The notes: generated by a model from the sequence alone, not told the origin. Numbered from the stretch's first letter, positions 26,510-35,537 are shown. The stretch is 64,000 nt of DNA from an uncultured Acidimicrobiales bacterium (GCA_937922805.1 CALAJV010000006.1:293951-357950), one strand, 5' to 3'. Numbers and translations are program-made.

Positions 26510-27247
26510 TTAACCTAGGTTGCTGCTCCGAATCAGAAAATAGATTCCGAATCCAGCTGAACACAAGATGATCCCAAGTATTACTAGCCACGACCCGATG
26601 GTGCTGTTGTCTCGACCGTTTGGCTCCGGGCGTCCAGTAGCTAAACCGCTGTTGGCATACTGCTCACCAGTAACGCCAGGTTGAATTGCAGTGCGGTTCT
26701 GTCGAACCGTGGTGGCTGGTTGGAGCACCGTCGCTTCGGCGTTCGGAGACGTTTCTACTTGCGCCCTATCCGTTGCTCCTCGCGTAATCCTCTGAGTTTC
26801 ATTGTTAGAGGACCTACGATCGGTTTCCAATCCCGACGCCGTTCTTCGGGCCGAGCGAGAAGATTGTCGGCCGAGGTGGGGCGGGAAAGGGGGGTATCGA
26901 AGCCGTAGTTTGGGGAACGTCCACGGGGCGGCGGAGGGCGGTTGATACACCGGAAATTCGTGATCGGCCACGTTCACGAGGTCAGGCGGAAAAGTCCAAG
27001 ACGTTGCGCTGGGCGGCCGATACACCGGAAAGCGGTGATCAGCCACGTTCACGAGGTCAGGCGGAAAAGTTGGTGACGGTGGGTCGCTCGGGGCTATCTC
27101 GCTGATCACTTCTGGCCTGGTCCGTGCCACCTCAGCCGAACAAAGACTGGACGGACTCAAACGATAGTTGTCTTGGGCCGTTACCAACCGCTCGGGGTCG
27201 CTTAGATAGGTCTCCCGGTTGGCCTCGTTTTTTTGTTCGTCAACCAT
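26510..27247 (-). CDS. Tail-anchored membrane protein with 25-residue repeats, unknown
   Basis: Not recognised. The 245-residue protein has an acidic N-terminus, two near-identical 25-residue repeats (consensus WTFPPDLVNVADH.FPVY.PPSA) and a degenerate third (WTFPKLRLRYPPFPP), then a basic, Ser/Thr/Asn-rich stretch and a single C-terminal membrane segment (SWLVILGIILCSAGFGIYFLIR). There is no signal peptide, so the bulk should face the cytosol with the tail in the membrane. The repeats resemble Pro/aromatic docking peptides. It lies 147 bases downstream of the NamZ-like gene on the same strand. Confidence 0.7.
   Translation of the reverse strand: MVDEQKNEANRETYLSDPERLVTAQDNYRLSPSSLCSAEVARTRPEVISEIAPSDPPSPTFPPDLVNVADHRFPVYRPPSATSWTFPPDLVNVADHEFPVYQPPSAAPWTFPKLRLRYPPFPPHLGRQSSRSARRTASGLETDRRSSNNETQRITRGATDRAQVETSPNAEATVLQPATTVRQNRTAIQPGVTGEQYANSGLATGRPEPNGRDNSTIGSWLVILGIILCSAGFGIYFLIRSSNLG
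26944..27070 (-). repeat. 75-bp direct repeat inside a coding region
   Basis: Two copies with a 75-base period (about 26944-26995 and 27019-27070) share the segments GATACACCGGAAA and GCCACGTTCACGAGG. The period equals 25 codons and the copies encode the VNVADH repeats. Nucleotide identity is high, indicating recent duplication or ongoing homogenisation. Confidence 0.85.
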
Positions 27248-27394
27248 AGGGCCCCAAAGTAAGGACTAGCTACAGATTCTGACGAAGCAAACCGTGGGTC
27301 GGTTCAGAAAAACTTGTTAACAACAACTGACCGCAGACTTTTGATCACTACGACCCAATCGTGCTCGCAGCCGAAGTTGCCCCCAACAATCCCG

Positions 27395-28879
27395 CTAGTC
27401 GTAAATCTCATAGGTTTGCCGAACTTGGTCAAATTGGACGAGGTCTGGCTGCCATTGCGCCACAATCTCGGCCGCTGGCCTGCCTTGTTGGAGTTCTTTT
27501 CGCATATCAGACGTGCCGGCCAGAAGGTCAAACATGCCAGGACGGTCGAGCGGGTCTTCTCCGGCCGCATTCGCTTGGTCTAGTACGGCTTCAAGTACGT
27601 GAACTCCAACGGTGGTTGGTTCGAACAGCGTTGGATCGGTGACCCTGATCTCGATACCGGGGAGATCCACTCCTTCATACTGTGGATTTTCTGCGGCTGG
27701 GCTCGCCTCGGGCGTAAACTGCGTTGGTTCAAACTCGACGCCAGCCAACGTCTTCGCGTTCAGAGTCTGGGCCAGTCGTTCGCTTTCGATCCACGGTGCC
27801 CCAATTTGCGAAAAAGGCAGATCAGTTCCCCGTCCGTAGCTCATCGTCGTAGCCTCGAATTGAACCGTTGCTGGGTAGGTCAACGCTGAACGCTCTGTCG
27901 GCAACCCAGGGCTCGGCGCAATCCAATCAAGTCCGGTATCAGACCACAGCATGGCCCGCTTCCAATTCTGCATTTCAACAACAGTCAGATCGAGGTTCTC
28001 CAACCCGGGCAACCAACCTTCTCCGACGATTGCCATCGCTAGCTCGCCGGTGGTCAAACCATGCAACGTCGGAATTGGGTACTGGCTAACGAACGACTCC
28101 TGGTCGCTAGATCGGATCGGACCATCGGTGGCGAGTCCTCCAAGCGGATTAGGGCGATCGAGAACCATAAAAGCCACGTCGTTTTCTGCCGCCGCTTTCA
28201 TCGCCAGACCCATTGTTGAGATGTAGGTGTAGTAGCGAGCTCCTACATCTTGGAGGTCGAAAACCAAGACATCAATGCCGGTCAGCATCGCCGCCGTTGG
28301 CTCTCGAGTGTCGCTGTAGAGGCTAAACACTGGCAGACCAGTGTTGGGATCGATTTCTTCGAGCACTTGTTCACCAGCACCAGCTGTTCCTCGCCAACCA
28401 TGTTCGGGTGCGAAAATGGCGACCAAATCCAACTGGTCGGCTTCGGCGAGTAGATCGACCATCTGAACCCCATTGACGACCGATACCTGATTCGTGATCA
28501 GGCCAACTCGCTTGCCCGACAACTCATCGAAATCTTGCTGTTGTAGAACTTCCGCCCCAGTTAGCGTCAATTCTTCGGCAACCGGTTTCGGGTCCGGATC
28601 CAGAGATGTCCCATCACCACGTTCGGGTTTCGGATCCTGATCGTCGATAGCTACGACCGACCCCCCGTTACTCGTCGACGTATCTGAGCGCTGACTCGAA
28701 GCCGATTGGCTTGTCGGGTTCGGTGACGAGCATCCAAATCCGACCGAAACAACGCAAACCAAAACCGCTAAAAGACGAGACCGCCCGCCACACAATTTGA
28801 ACCACAAAGCCACCACTTCAATGGTAGAGGCCCCGAGACAAGAAATTTTTTCGAAAAATCTTTGCCCAACCAACACCAT
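27395..28879 (-). CDS. DUF1343 / NamZ-like exo-muramidase lipoprotein
   Basis: The domain from about residue 105 on is DUF1343, the family of NamZ exo-beta-N-acetylmuramidases that remove terminal MurNAc from peptidoglycan fragments. Motifs: KRVGLITNQVSVVNG, IFAPEHGWRGTAGAGE, VFDLQDVGARYYTYISTM, DRPNPLGG, PSPGLPTERSALTYP and GRGTDLPFSQIGAPWI. The N-terminus holds a signal ending GFGC (lipobox-like) and a Ser/Asp/Pro linker, so it is likely a lipoprotein outside the cell. The start is unsure: the ATG at 28879 puts about 30 residues before the signal, and GTG/TTG codons at 28816 and 28807 would give a normal signal peptide. A role in wall recycling is inferred from the family. Confidence 0.87.
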   Translation of the reverse strand: MVLVGQRFFEKISCLGASTIEVVALWFKLCGGRSRLLAVLVCVVSVGFGCSSPNPTSQSASSQRSDTSTSNGGSVVAIDDQDPKPERGDGTSLDPDPKPVAEELTLTGAEVLQQQDFDELSGKRVGLITNQVSVVNGVQMVDLLAEADQLDLVAIFAPEHGWRGTAGAGEQVLEEIDPNTGLPVFSLYSDTREPTAAMLTGIDVLVFDLQDVGARYYTYISTMGLAMKAAAENDVAFMVLDRPNPLGGLATDGPIRSSDQESFVSQYPIPTLHGLTTGELAMAIVGEGWLPGLENLDLTVVEMQNWKRAMLWSDTGLDWIAPSPGLPTERSALTYPATVQFEATTMSYGRGTDLPFSQIGAPWIESERLAQTLNAKTLAGVEFEPTQFTPEASPAAENPQYEGVDLPGIEIRVTDPTLFEPTTVGVHVLEAVLDQANAAGEDPLDRPGMFDLLAGTSDMRKELQQGRPAAEIVAQWQPDLVQFDQVRQTYEIYD

Positions 28880-29030
28880 GAAATCGATCCGTTTCTTATC
28901 GAACGTCGCGCCGATGCCTGAACAATGCAGATTCTTGTTGCCTCATCGACTTTCTGTCGCGGAGGGTGCATTTTCCAACCTCGACTAACCGACGGCTCAG
29001 GCCGCCGAGGTCAAAGTGGCCTTCTGAGCG

Positions 29031-31154
29031 TTGAGATATGAGCGACGGGCAACTGGAAGACGGTCAACTACGGGCGGTGACAAACTTGCCAACATGGCCC
29101 ATTGTTCTACAAGCAGAGCTAATCGTCACCCTGATTCTCCGCTTGTGTTGCGACCTATCGGAACAAGGGGCTCGGCTCGCAGTTCGACCAGGGTAAACCC
29201 TTTACCAGTCGAAAAGGATTCACTAAGTTGCGATCTCAATGTGGTTGGAGCGGACAACGAGCGGCATCGGAAGTTAGGCGAGTTACAAACAATGGATGGA
29301 CCAAAACGGCGGTCAGCGTCGGCTAAGAGTGGCGCCGACATAAGGGCCAAGAGCATCAGACAGAGGATCCTGCTTCCTCGACGAAACCCGTCAGGACAAC
29401 ACTATTTGGGAGGGCACTACGCTGGCGTGCTTCGAGCCGCCCGTATCGAACTCTCAAACGTGAGTTTCTGGCAGGGTCAAGAGCGACGGGTTCTAGACGC
29501 TGTCAACTTTGTCGGCGAGCCGGGCTCGACGACGTGTGTCGTGGCCACCGATCAACGAGACCAGTCTGATCTGCTAGCCATAATGTATGGCTTATACCAT
29601 CCTGACAACGGTCAACTTCTTCTTGACGACGTTCCGCTGTCACAGTACGGAGCACACCGTTTCAAAGAGCGAGTGTCGCTTGTCTTGCAAGAGCCTTGGA
29701 TGTCACGGGGAAGCATCGCCGAGAACATTTGCTTTGGCCGGCGAGGGGTTTCTCCTCAACGGGTTGAAGCTGTCGGCGCAGCAGTTGGACTTACCGAGCT
29801 AATCAGCGGGCTGCCCAATGGATACGAAACCCTCATCTCTGATCCAAGTGATCAACTCCGGCAAGACACGACCAGTTCATTCCAACCCGGCTTAGGCCAT
29901 CGTCGACAAATTGCTCTGGCTCGGGCCTTGCTTCGAAACCCTGGGCTGATACTTCTGGAAGAACCAACGACAAATCTAAACGCTCACGATGAACAAACGC
30001 TGTTGTCGGCGATCGAGACGGCATGCCAGGGCCGAACGGCTGTTATCGCCACTCATCGACTCAACGTAGCTCGTCAGGCTGATGCAGTCTTTGTTCTTGA
30101 AAATGGTTCGCTAGATGAATATCGAAGCGAACTGGCGACGGCGCCTGAGGATCACCAACGCAAGGTTTGGGACCTTCGTATCCCTCCGGTCGTTAGCCCT
30201 GACCCATCAGCAGCGCATCACCTCCGAGTTGTTGACGCCAACGACCGTCGACATCCTCGACCAACAACCCGACAATGGGGAATGACTATCGGCGCCGAGC
30301 TAGCCCCGGGCTACGCCGCTACCGGCTTACTGGGCCGAACCGAACAAACAGATACGTGGGTAGCCTGGTGTTCCACTACAGATCGACCCGTTCGGGTTCG
30401 AACCCCTCGATATTCGCCGGTCTCTTACAAAGCGTTTGATGAGCTTCGACGAGAACAGGAAATGCTCAAAGCCATCCACTATGCCGGCGCCCCAGCGCTT
30501 TATGACGCCGACCTCGATGCCGACATGCCGTTCATAGCGGTCGAGTATCTTGACAGTCCATCGCTGGCTCAAGTTGCTCAGCAGCGCGGTGCTGGCCTCG
30601 ATCAGTTGGACGTTCTATACACCGGCTTCGAGCTAGCTCATACGTTGCAAATAGTCCACGACCTCGGCTACGTCCATTTGACTCTTCGAGCCCGTAAGGT
30701 GCGGACCCGAAACGAAACAATCGTCATTAGTGACTTTGGCTCGATCCAGCCCATCGGATCTGTACTTGGATCGCAGTTCGGAACCTACCACGGCAACCTC
30801 AGCAGGCATAGCTCCACCGCACCAGAGCAGGTCCCGTCAAAACGGGCCGATCCGAGAATGGACATTTATGCCCTTGGTGCGCTCATGCACCGGGCGGCCG
30901 CTGGCACCGTCTCCACTGAGACAACACCGACTGGTGCTATTCGACTGGCGCCCTTTCGATCTATAGCCCCCGATGCTCCCGACTCAATGTGTTCGACAAT
31001 CGATCAGATGTTAGACCCAGATCCATCTTCACGGCCAGATGCCAAAGAGGTAATACGACGGTTCCGCCAAGTTCTTCCGAGGTCGCTGGTGCAACCTCGA
31101 TCTTCGGAAATTCGTCCTCTGGCCCGCGGTTTGCGACTCGTTACCGACAATTAA
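29031..31154 (+). CDS. Degenerate ABC ATPase domain fused to a pseudokinase domain
   Basis: Up to 707 residues, no membrane segment. Residues about 138-365 match an exporter-type ABC nucleotide-binding domain (RIELSNVSF, Q-loop VLQEPWM, LARALLRNPGLILLEEPTTNL, H-loop IATHR), but the Walker A region reads VATDQRDQSDLL, lacking the Lys; the LSGGQ signature is PGLGH; the Walker B Asp is Glu. Residues about 425-690 match a Ser/Thr kinase of the bacterial PknB type (EYLDSPSLAQVA, DFG at 568-570, APE at 597-599), but the HRDLKPxN loop reads HLTLRARKV and the beta-3 Lys is Arg. Both halves are predicted inactive. The first about 135 residues are basic and non-conserved-looking; a GTG at 29427 or ATG at 29292 may be the true start. 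The c-di-GMP sensor gene follows. Confidence 0.8.
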   Translation: MRYERRATGRRSTTGGDKLANMAHCSTSRANRHPDSPLVLRPIGTRGSARSSTRVNPLPVEKDSLSCDLNVVGADNERHRKLGELQTMDGPKRRSASAKSGADIRAKSIRQRILLPRRNPSGQHYLGGHYAGVLRAARIELSNVSFWQGQERRVLDAVNFVGEPGSTTCVVATDQRDQSDLLAIMYGLYHPDNGQLLLDDVPLSQYGAHRFKERVSLVLQEPWMSRGSIAENICFGRRGVSPQRVEAVGAAVGLTELISGLPNGYETLISDPSDQLRQDTTSSFQPGLGHRRQIALARALLRNPGLILLEEPTTNLNAHDEQTLLSAIETACQGRTAVIATHRLNVARQADAVFVLENGSLDEYRSELATAPEDHQRKVWDLRIPPVVSPDPSAAHHLRVVDANDRRHPRPTTRQWGMTIGAELAPGYAATGLLGRTEQTDTWVAWCSTTDRPVRVRTPRYSPVSYKAFDELRREQEMLKAIHYAGAPALYDADLDADMPFIAVEYLDSPSLAQVAQQRGAGLDQLDVLYTGFELAHTLQIVHDLGYVHLTLRARKVRTRNETIVISDFGSIQPIGSVLGSQFGTYHGNLSRHSSTAPEQVPSKRADPRMDIYALGALMHRAAAGTVSTETTPTGAIRLAPFRSIAPDAPDSMCSTIDQMLDPDPSSRPDAKEVIRRFRQVLPRSLVQPRSSEIRPLARGLRLVTDN

Positions 31155-31262
31155 GACCATAGCGCTGCATCAACTAGGCCTTCTGAATCACCGGAGGCTT
31201 CAAGTCTTACAAGAGGGCCAACATAATTCAATCGGTCATGCTGTTGTGCCGATTCTTTTTGA

Positions 31263-34022
31263 GTGCGGTCAAAGCTCTTCTCAGTACTTCTAATTCCGGC
31301 TTTGACCGTTGTTGTTTTGGCGTGGCTGACCGTAGCAGGCCGCAACGCTCAGGTGGATCAGGCGACCTCAGCCACGGTAAACGCTGAGCTCTATAGCGCG
31401 GTAGCAGATCTCGACAACGCGTTAGGTGTCGAGGCCATGCGAAGCGCCGAGCTATACCAAAGCAGAGACGAGTGGCAGGCAGTTAAGTGGGACCTGTATA
31501 CGTCCACTAACACCGCGTTAGAACACTTGAATGACACTCTGAGGCAGTCGGGTGAGATGCAACCGACCGCGGCGAAAGCAATCGACACTGTCCGGCAAAC
31601 CTTGAGCTATCGCCAAGATGTCGAGAACGGCATCATGTCACCGTTGCAGATCGTCGACCGCTATTCGCGGGCTCGCCAACAACTACTCGACGGTATCCAG
31701 GAAGTCTCACTCCAATCCGAAGTGAGTGATCCTGATTTGATTGCGATTCTTTCCCTAGTTGAAGCCCGGAGCGCCCACCTTAACGAGCGTCTATCCGTGG
31801 ATCTCGCTATCACTTACGATCAGTGGGCGCCTGGCCAACACAGCACCACTATCGCCGCTATCGTTTCGCACGACACTCACCTTCGCTTTGCCGCTTCTTA
31901 CCAGCAACTTGGCAATCTGCAGATAAGCCCCGAACTCCTGGCCATCCGTGATCAAGTCGAACTAACGTCAGAAACCCCCACCATCAACAACGACGAATGG
32001 CGAACAATTAGCGACGAGTGGCTCGTTGCTTTGAACCTGAGCATCGAGCAATCGATCGACCAGACCACCAAACGGCTGATGTCGTCCCAACAAGAGGCGA
32101 GCTCAAACCGGCAGCTGATTGTTTCAATCGTCGCCGTCATTTTGCTGTTTACCTTCATCATGATGCTATGGGTCTCATACCGGCTCATCAGACGGGTCGA
32201 AGCCATTACTGACCAAGCATCGCTGTTGGCATTGGGGCTTCGCTCAACCTCAGCGGCAAGTGTCGTTGGCGGGACTGATGAAATCTCCAGTTTGGCTCGA
32301 GCGTTCGATGACATGGCGGGAGAGCTGTCAAGAAGCGCCGATGTCCAAAAAATTGAATCGACGGCGCTCGAAGCCATCGCCGAAGGCCATTCGATCGAAA
32401 CTACCCTAGCCACCATTTCCCGTATGTTGGGCCAAGACAGCGACCGGCAACCGCTCTATCGCTTCGTCACCAAAGAGCCGGCGACAGATGCTCTATCGGT
32501 CAACAACCCATCTATCCATCAAACCCCCTTGTGGATCGAGAAGAAGCATGACTCCGCACCTGATCTGGATCTGTCTAGCGACTTGACCAGAGCAGCAATT
32601 GGCTTAGCGACAATGGCTCAGAGGAAAGCTGACGATGATGCGCTACTCGAAGGCCAAGCGACGTTCGATTCGTTGACTGGCCTGATGAACCGTCGGAAAA
32701 TACTGGCTATCGCTAATGACGCTGTCGCTAGAGCGTCATCGGCGAAAACCGTGCCCGGATTGGTCTACGTTGATCTGGATGACTTTAAGAAAGTGAACGA
32801 TTCGTTAGGACACGCAGCTGGAGACAAAATTCTCAAAGCTACCGCTCGCGTTCTTGTCGAGCAGACTGCATCGGTCGGTGCTTGGGCTGGCCGGATTGGC
32901 GGAGATGAGTTTATTGTCGTTTTACCCGACACGTCCTCAGATGAACAGCTCCAAGAGTTCGTGGACAACGTCGTGGCTACAATCTCCGAACTCGATGTTT
33001 TTGAAGACGACTACTACTCAGTAGGCGTCAGCGTGGGCGGCGTACGAGCCCGTAGCGGAGTATCCCTAAACCAGCTGATGTCCGAAGCTGATACCGCTCT
33101 TTACGCAGCCAAAGAAACGGGCCGAGGTCGAGCAGTAGTCTCCGACGCTGAACTCCGCAACCGAACCCAAGAAGAAGAGAAGCTACGAGCCGAGGTCGTA
33201 AATGGCCTAGAACAAAACGAGTTCGTCGCTTGGTATCAACCAATATGGAACGACCAGGGCACCACTGTTTGTGCGATAGAGGCGCTAGTCCGATGGCTTC
33301 ACCCCGACGGAAGCGTAAGACGACCAAGTAATTTCCTTCCGGTTCTCGAACAACAACATTTGCTAGCCGAGCTCGATCGAATCATTTTCGAGCGAGTATG
33401 TCGAGACATTTCAACCTGGGCATCTCGAGGCGGGCGGGTAGTTCCAGTTCACATCAATGTCTCGTCAATGCGGCTGGAAGAACACGGCTTCATCGAACAA
33501 ACCATGTCAACGCTGGCTCGAAGCGCCGTTCACCCCGAACAAATCGTGATCGAAGTGATCGAGTCGGGCTTGATGACCGACATCATTTCGAATGGAGCTC
33601 GCCTCCAGCAGCTCCGAGACGTCGGCATTCTTGTCGCGACCGACGACTTTGGACAGGGCTATTCATCGCTGTCCTATCTCCGAGACTTGACGGTAGACAT
33701 TTTGAAGATCGATCGACAGTTTGTCGAACAGATCGACACCATTCCAACGAACCAATCGATCGTCTCGGCTGTTGTCGGGCTGGCTCGATCCCTTAATCTA
33801 ACGGTGGTCGCTGAAGGCGTGGAGCGAACCGAAGAGTTGCAGTGGCTTATAGACGCTGGATGTGAGCTTTTTCAAGGCTTCCTCTTAGGTCGACCATGCC
33901 CTGAACCTGAAATCAGGGCCTTACTCGGAGCCAAGCGAGATCCACGACTCGCTGCTAACACGATGACAACTTTTACTACTGATCGAAACTTCCGTCATGA
34001 GGAAGAGGAAGTAGAGCTATGA
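31263..34022 (+). CDS. Membrane GGDEF-EAL protein with extracytoplasmic sensor
   Basis: A 919-residue c-di-GMP enzyme. Membrane segments at about 5-24 and 283-303 enclose a helical extracytoplasmic domain that resembles the nitrate/nitrite-sensing NIT domain (moderate confidence). A HAMP linker (about 304-355) leads to a GGDEF domain with DSLTGLMNRR and the intact RIGGDEFIVVL, and an EAL domain with AIEALVRW, VIEVIESGL, DDFGQGYSS, LKIDRQFVE and AEGVERTEE. Both catalytic sites look intact, so it may synthesise and hydrolyse c-di-GMP, one activity usually dominating. GTG start. Its stop overlaps the next start by four bases (ATGA), tying it to a lipoprotein that may present or sense a ligand. 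Confidence 0.92.
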   Translation: MRSKLFSVLLIPALTVVVLAWLTVAGRNAQVDQATSATVNAELYSAVADLDNALGVEAMRSAELYQSRDEWQAVKWDLYTSTNTALEHLNDTLRQSGEMQPTAAKAIDTVRQTLSYRQDVENGIMSPLQIVDRYSRARQQLLDGIQEVSLQSEVSDPDLIAILSLVEARSAHLNERLSVDLAITYDQWAPGQHSTTIAAIVSHDTHLRFAASYQQLGNLQISPELLAIRDQVELTSETPTINNDEWRTISDEWLVALNLSIEQSIDQTTKRLMSSQQEASSNRQLIVSIVAVILLFTFIMMLWVSYRLIRRVEAITDQASLLALGLRSTSAASVVGGTDEISSLARAFDDMAGELSRSADVQKIESTALEAIAEGHSIETTLATISRMLGQDSDRQPLYRFVTKEPATDALSVNNPSIHQTPLWIEKKHDSAPDLDLSSDLTRAAIGLATMAQRKADDDALLEGQATFDSLTGLMNRRKILAIANDAVARASSAKTVPGLVYVDLDDFKKVNDSLGHAAGDKILKATARVLVEQTASVGAWAGRIGGDEFIVVLPDTSSDEQLQEFVDNVVATISELDVFEDDYYSVGVSVGGVRARSGVSLNQLMSEADTALYAAKETGRGRAVVSDAELRNRTQEEEKLRAEVVNGLEQNEFVAWYQPIWNDQGTTVCAIEALVRWLHPDGSVRRPSNFLPVLEQQHLLAELDRIIFERVCRDISTWASRGGRVVPVHINVSSMRLEEHGFIEQTMSTLARSAVHPEQIVIEVIESGLMTDIISNGARLQQLRDVGILVATDDFGQGYSSLSYLRDLTVDILKIDRQFVEQIDTIPTNQSIVSAVVGLARSLNLTVVAEGVERTEELQWLIDAGCELFQGFLLGRPCPEPEIRALLGAKRDPRLAANTMTTFTTDRNFRHEEEEVEL

Positions 34023-34573
34023 AACAAAGAAGTTCACAGCCAACGTTGTGGTTACTGCCATTGATTCTTGGCTTAGCACTGTTATCGCTTGCTTGCAATC
34101 AAAGCGCCGATCAGTCGACGATGCCACCGACACCCGCTGAGCTACCGTTCGACGACGGGGATGACAATGACGTTGAAACGTCCGACGTTCCCGCTGGCGG
34201 TGAAACCGAACAACCCGACGTCGACATCGAAGAATCCGAGCGACGTCAGCCGTCAATCGACATCATTCGTCCACAGGACGGGGAGACAGTCCCCCAAACG
34301 TTCGTGATGGAAGTAGCAGTAACCGACTTCGATCTACAGCCAGCAGGCCGGTCACTGTCCGGCCAAGGTCATTGGCACGTGATTGTCGACGATGGGTGTG
34401 CTGAACCAGGCGAACAAATTCCGAACGGGACGAACCACTTTCATGCCGGCGATGGTTCAGCGACAAGAACGCTTCAGCTATCACCTGGTCCCCACGAGCT
34501 TTGCGTTCAAATCGGCGACGGCTTCCACGTTGCAGTCAACGTTTCTAGAACAATCAACATTGTGGTGCGGTAG
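34019..34573 (+). CDS. DUF4399 lipoprotein coupled to the GGDEF-EAL sensor
   Basis: A 184-residue lipoprotein: lipobox LSLAC near residue 24, an acidic linker (about 40-75), then a compact beta domain with DIIRPQDGETVPQTF, GQGHWHVIVDDG, NHFHAGDGSATRTL and GPHELCVQ. The GHWHV / NHFH histidine pairs and the P-G-HxL ending fit DUF4399, a small domain of unknown function that may bind a metal. The four-base overlap with the sensor gene suggests that the two proteins work on the same side of the membrane as the sensor domain. Confidence 0.82.
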   Translation: MKQRSSQPTLWLLPLILGLALLSLACNQSADQSTMPPTPAELPFDDGDDNDVETSDVPAGGETEQPDVDIEESERRQPSIDIIRPQDGETVPQTFVMEVAVTDFDLQPAGRSLSGQGHWHVIVDDGCAEPGEQIPNGTNHFHAGDGSATRTLQLSPGPHELCVQIGDGFHVAVNVSRTINIVVR

Positions 34574-34625
34574 CGACACCAATTCATACGTAGCGAGTCG
34601 CAACCCGTTCGATGATCGAGTTCGA

Positions 34626-35501
34626 CTACGAAGACAACCACGTTCCGGCGAGGTCGGCTATGTGGTCAGGGGCTTCCAACGGTCCGAAGTGTGTTAGCTC
34701 TGGAATCTGCACCAACTCAAGGTGAGGAAACTCCGCAGCCGCCTCCATTACCGATGCGGCTGGGATGCCTCCGTCGCCACTGGCAGCCATAGCAAATGGT
34801 ATTTCGAGCTGACCGGCCCGATAAAACGTTTCTGAAGATGTTTGGGCGAACACTGCGGACTCGGTCGCCGGAAGACAACGCAGCGTCACCGTGCCATCTT
34901 CAAGATCAGCGAATCCGTGATCGACGTATGCTCGTAGAGCTCGCTCATCTAGCCTATCCAAAGGCGGTCTCCCGCTGTAGCGAGCAAACGCTTCACCTCG
35001 ATTGGCGAAGACGGCTCTTCGCTTCAACGCACCTTGTGCCATGGAAGATTTCGAACGATCAGCCGTCTCTCGATCTTGCTTGATCAAAATGGGCTCGAAG
35101 GTCCAGGCCCTGGCAACGGTCCCAGGGGCCGACGTTTCGGCCAACGCAATAGCGGCACCGCCAATTGAGTGGCCGATGGCCAAGGCTGGTTCGTCACCTG
35201 AGACAGCTTTACAGACGGCGTGAACGTCGTCTCCGAACCGCGACCAGTCCATTTTCCCATCGTCAGGCAGAGAACTTCGACCGTGGCCTCGAAAATCAAA
35301 CGCAATACAGCGAAACCGTCCAACAAATTCGGCGTTGAGCCGTTCTGCGACCGGCCCCCAAACCTGACCGCAAAATCCGGTCGCGTGGCAGAGTACTACT
35401 GGCTGGCCAGTTCCCCCCAAGTCATAAAGCCGAAGCCTGACTCCGTCAGACGATTCAACCACATCGGGAATTTCGACTGATCCGCTACTAGTTGGTTCCA
35501 T
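34626..35501 (-). CDS. Alpha/beta hydrolase
   Basis: A 291-residue serine hydrolase. Oxyanion region VVLCHATGFCGQVW, FDFRGHGRSS, nucleophile elbow GHSIGGAA and a C-terminal His in LTHFGPLEAPDH. The acid residue is probably the Asp of ASGDGGIP. No signal peptide. Substrate unknown: epoxide-hydrolase, haloalkane or lactonase-like roles are all possible for this fold. It lies 36 bases downstream of the S9 peptidase gene on the same strand, so a three-gene unit with the peptidase and the aminotransferase is possible. Confidence 0.88.
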   Translation of the reverse strand: MEPTSSGSVEIPDVVESSDGVRLRLYDLGGTGQPVVLCHATGFCGQVWGPVAERLNAEFVGRFRCIAFDFRGHGRSSLPDDGKMDWSRFGDDVHAVCKAVSGDEPALAIGHSIGGAAIALAETSAPGTVARAWTFEPILIKQDRETADRSKSSMAQGALKRRAVFANRGEAFARYSGRPPLDRLDERALRAYVDHGFADLEDGTVTLRCLPATESAVFAQTSSETFYRAGQLEIPFAMAASGDGGIPAASVMEAAAEFPHLELVQIPELTHFGPLEAPDHIADLAGTWLSS

Positions 35502-35537
35502 AGTTTCTCCGACTCAGTTGTACTCTGACCGTTTCGA

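Noticed and set aside
26944..27070. Direct repeats considered as a CRISPR or attachment site
   Set aside because: The period is a multiple of three, the copies encode a protein repeat, and there are no unique equal-length spacers or cas genes.
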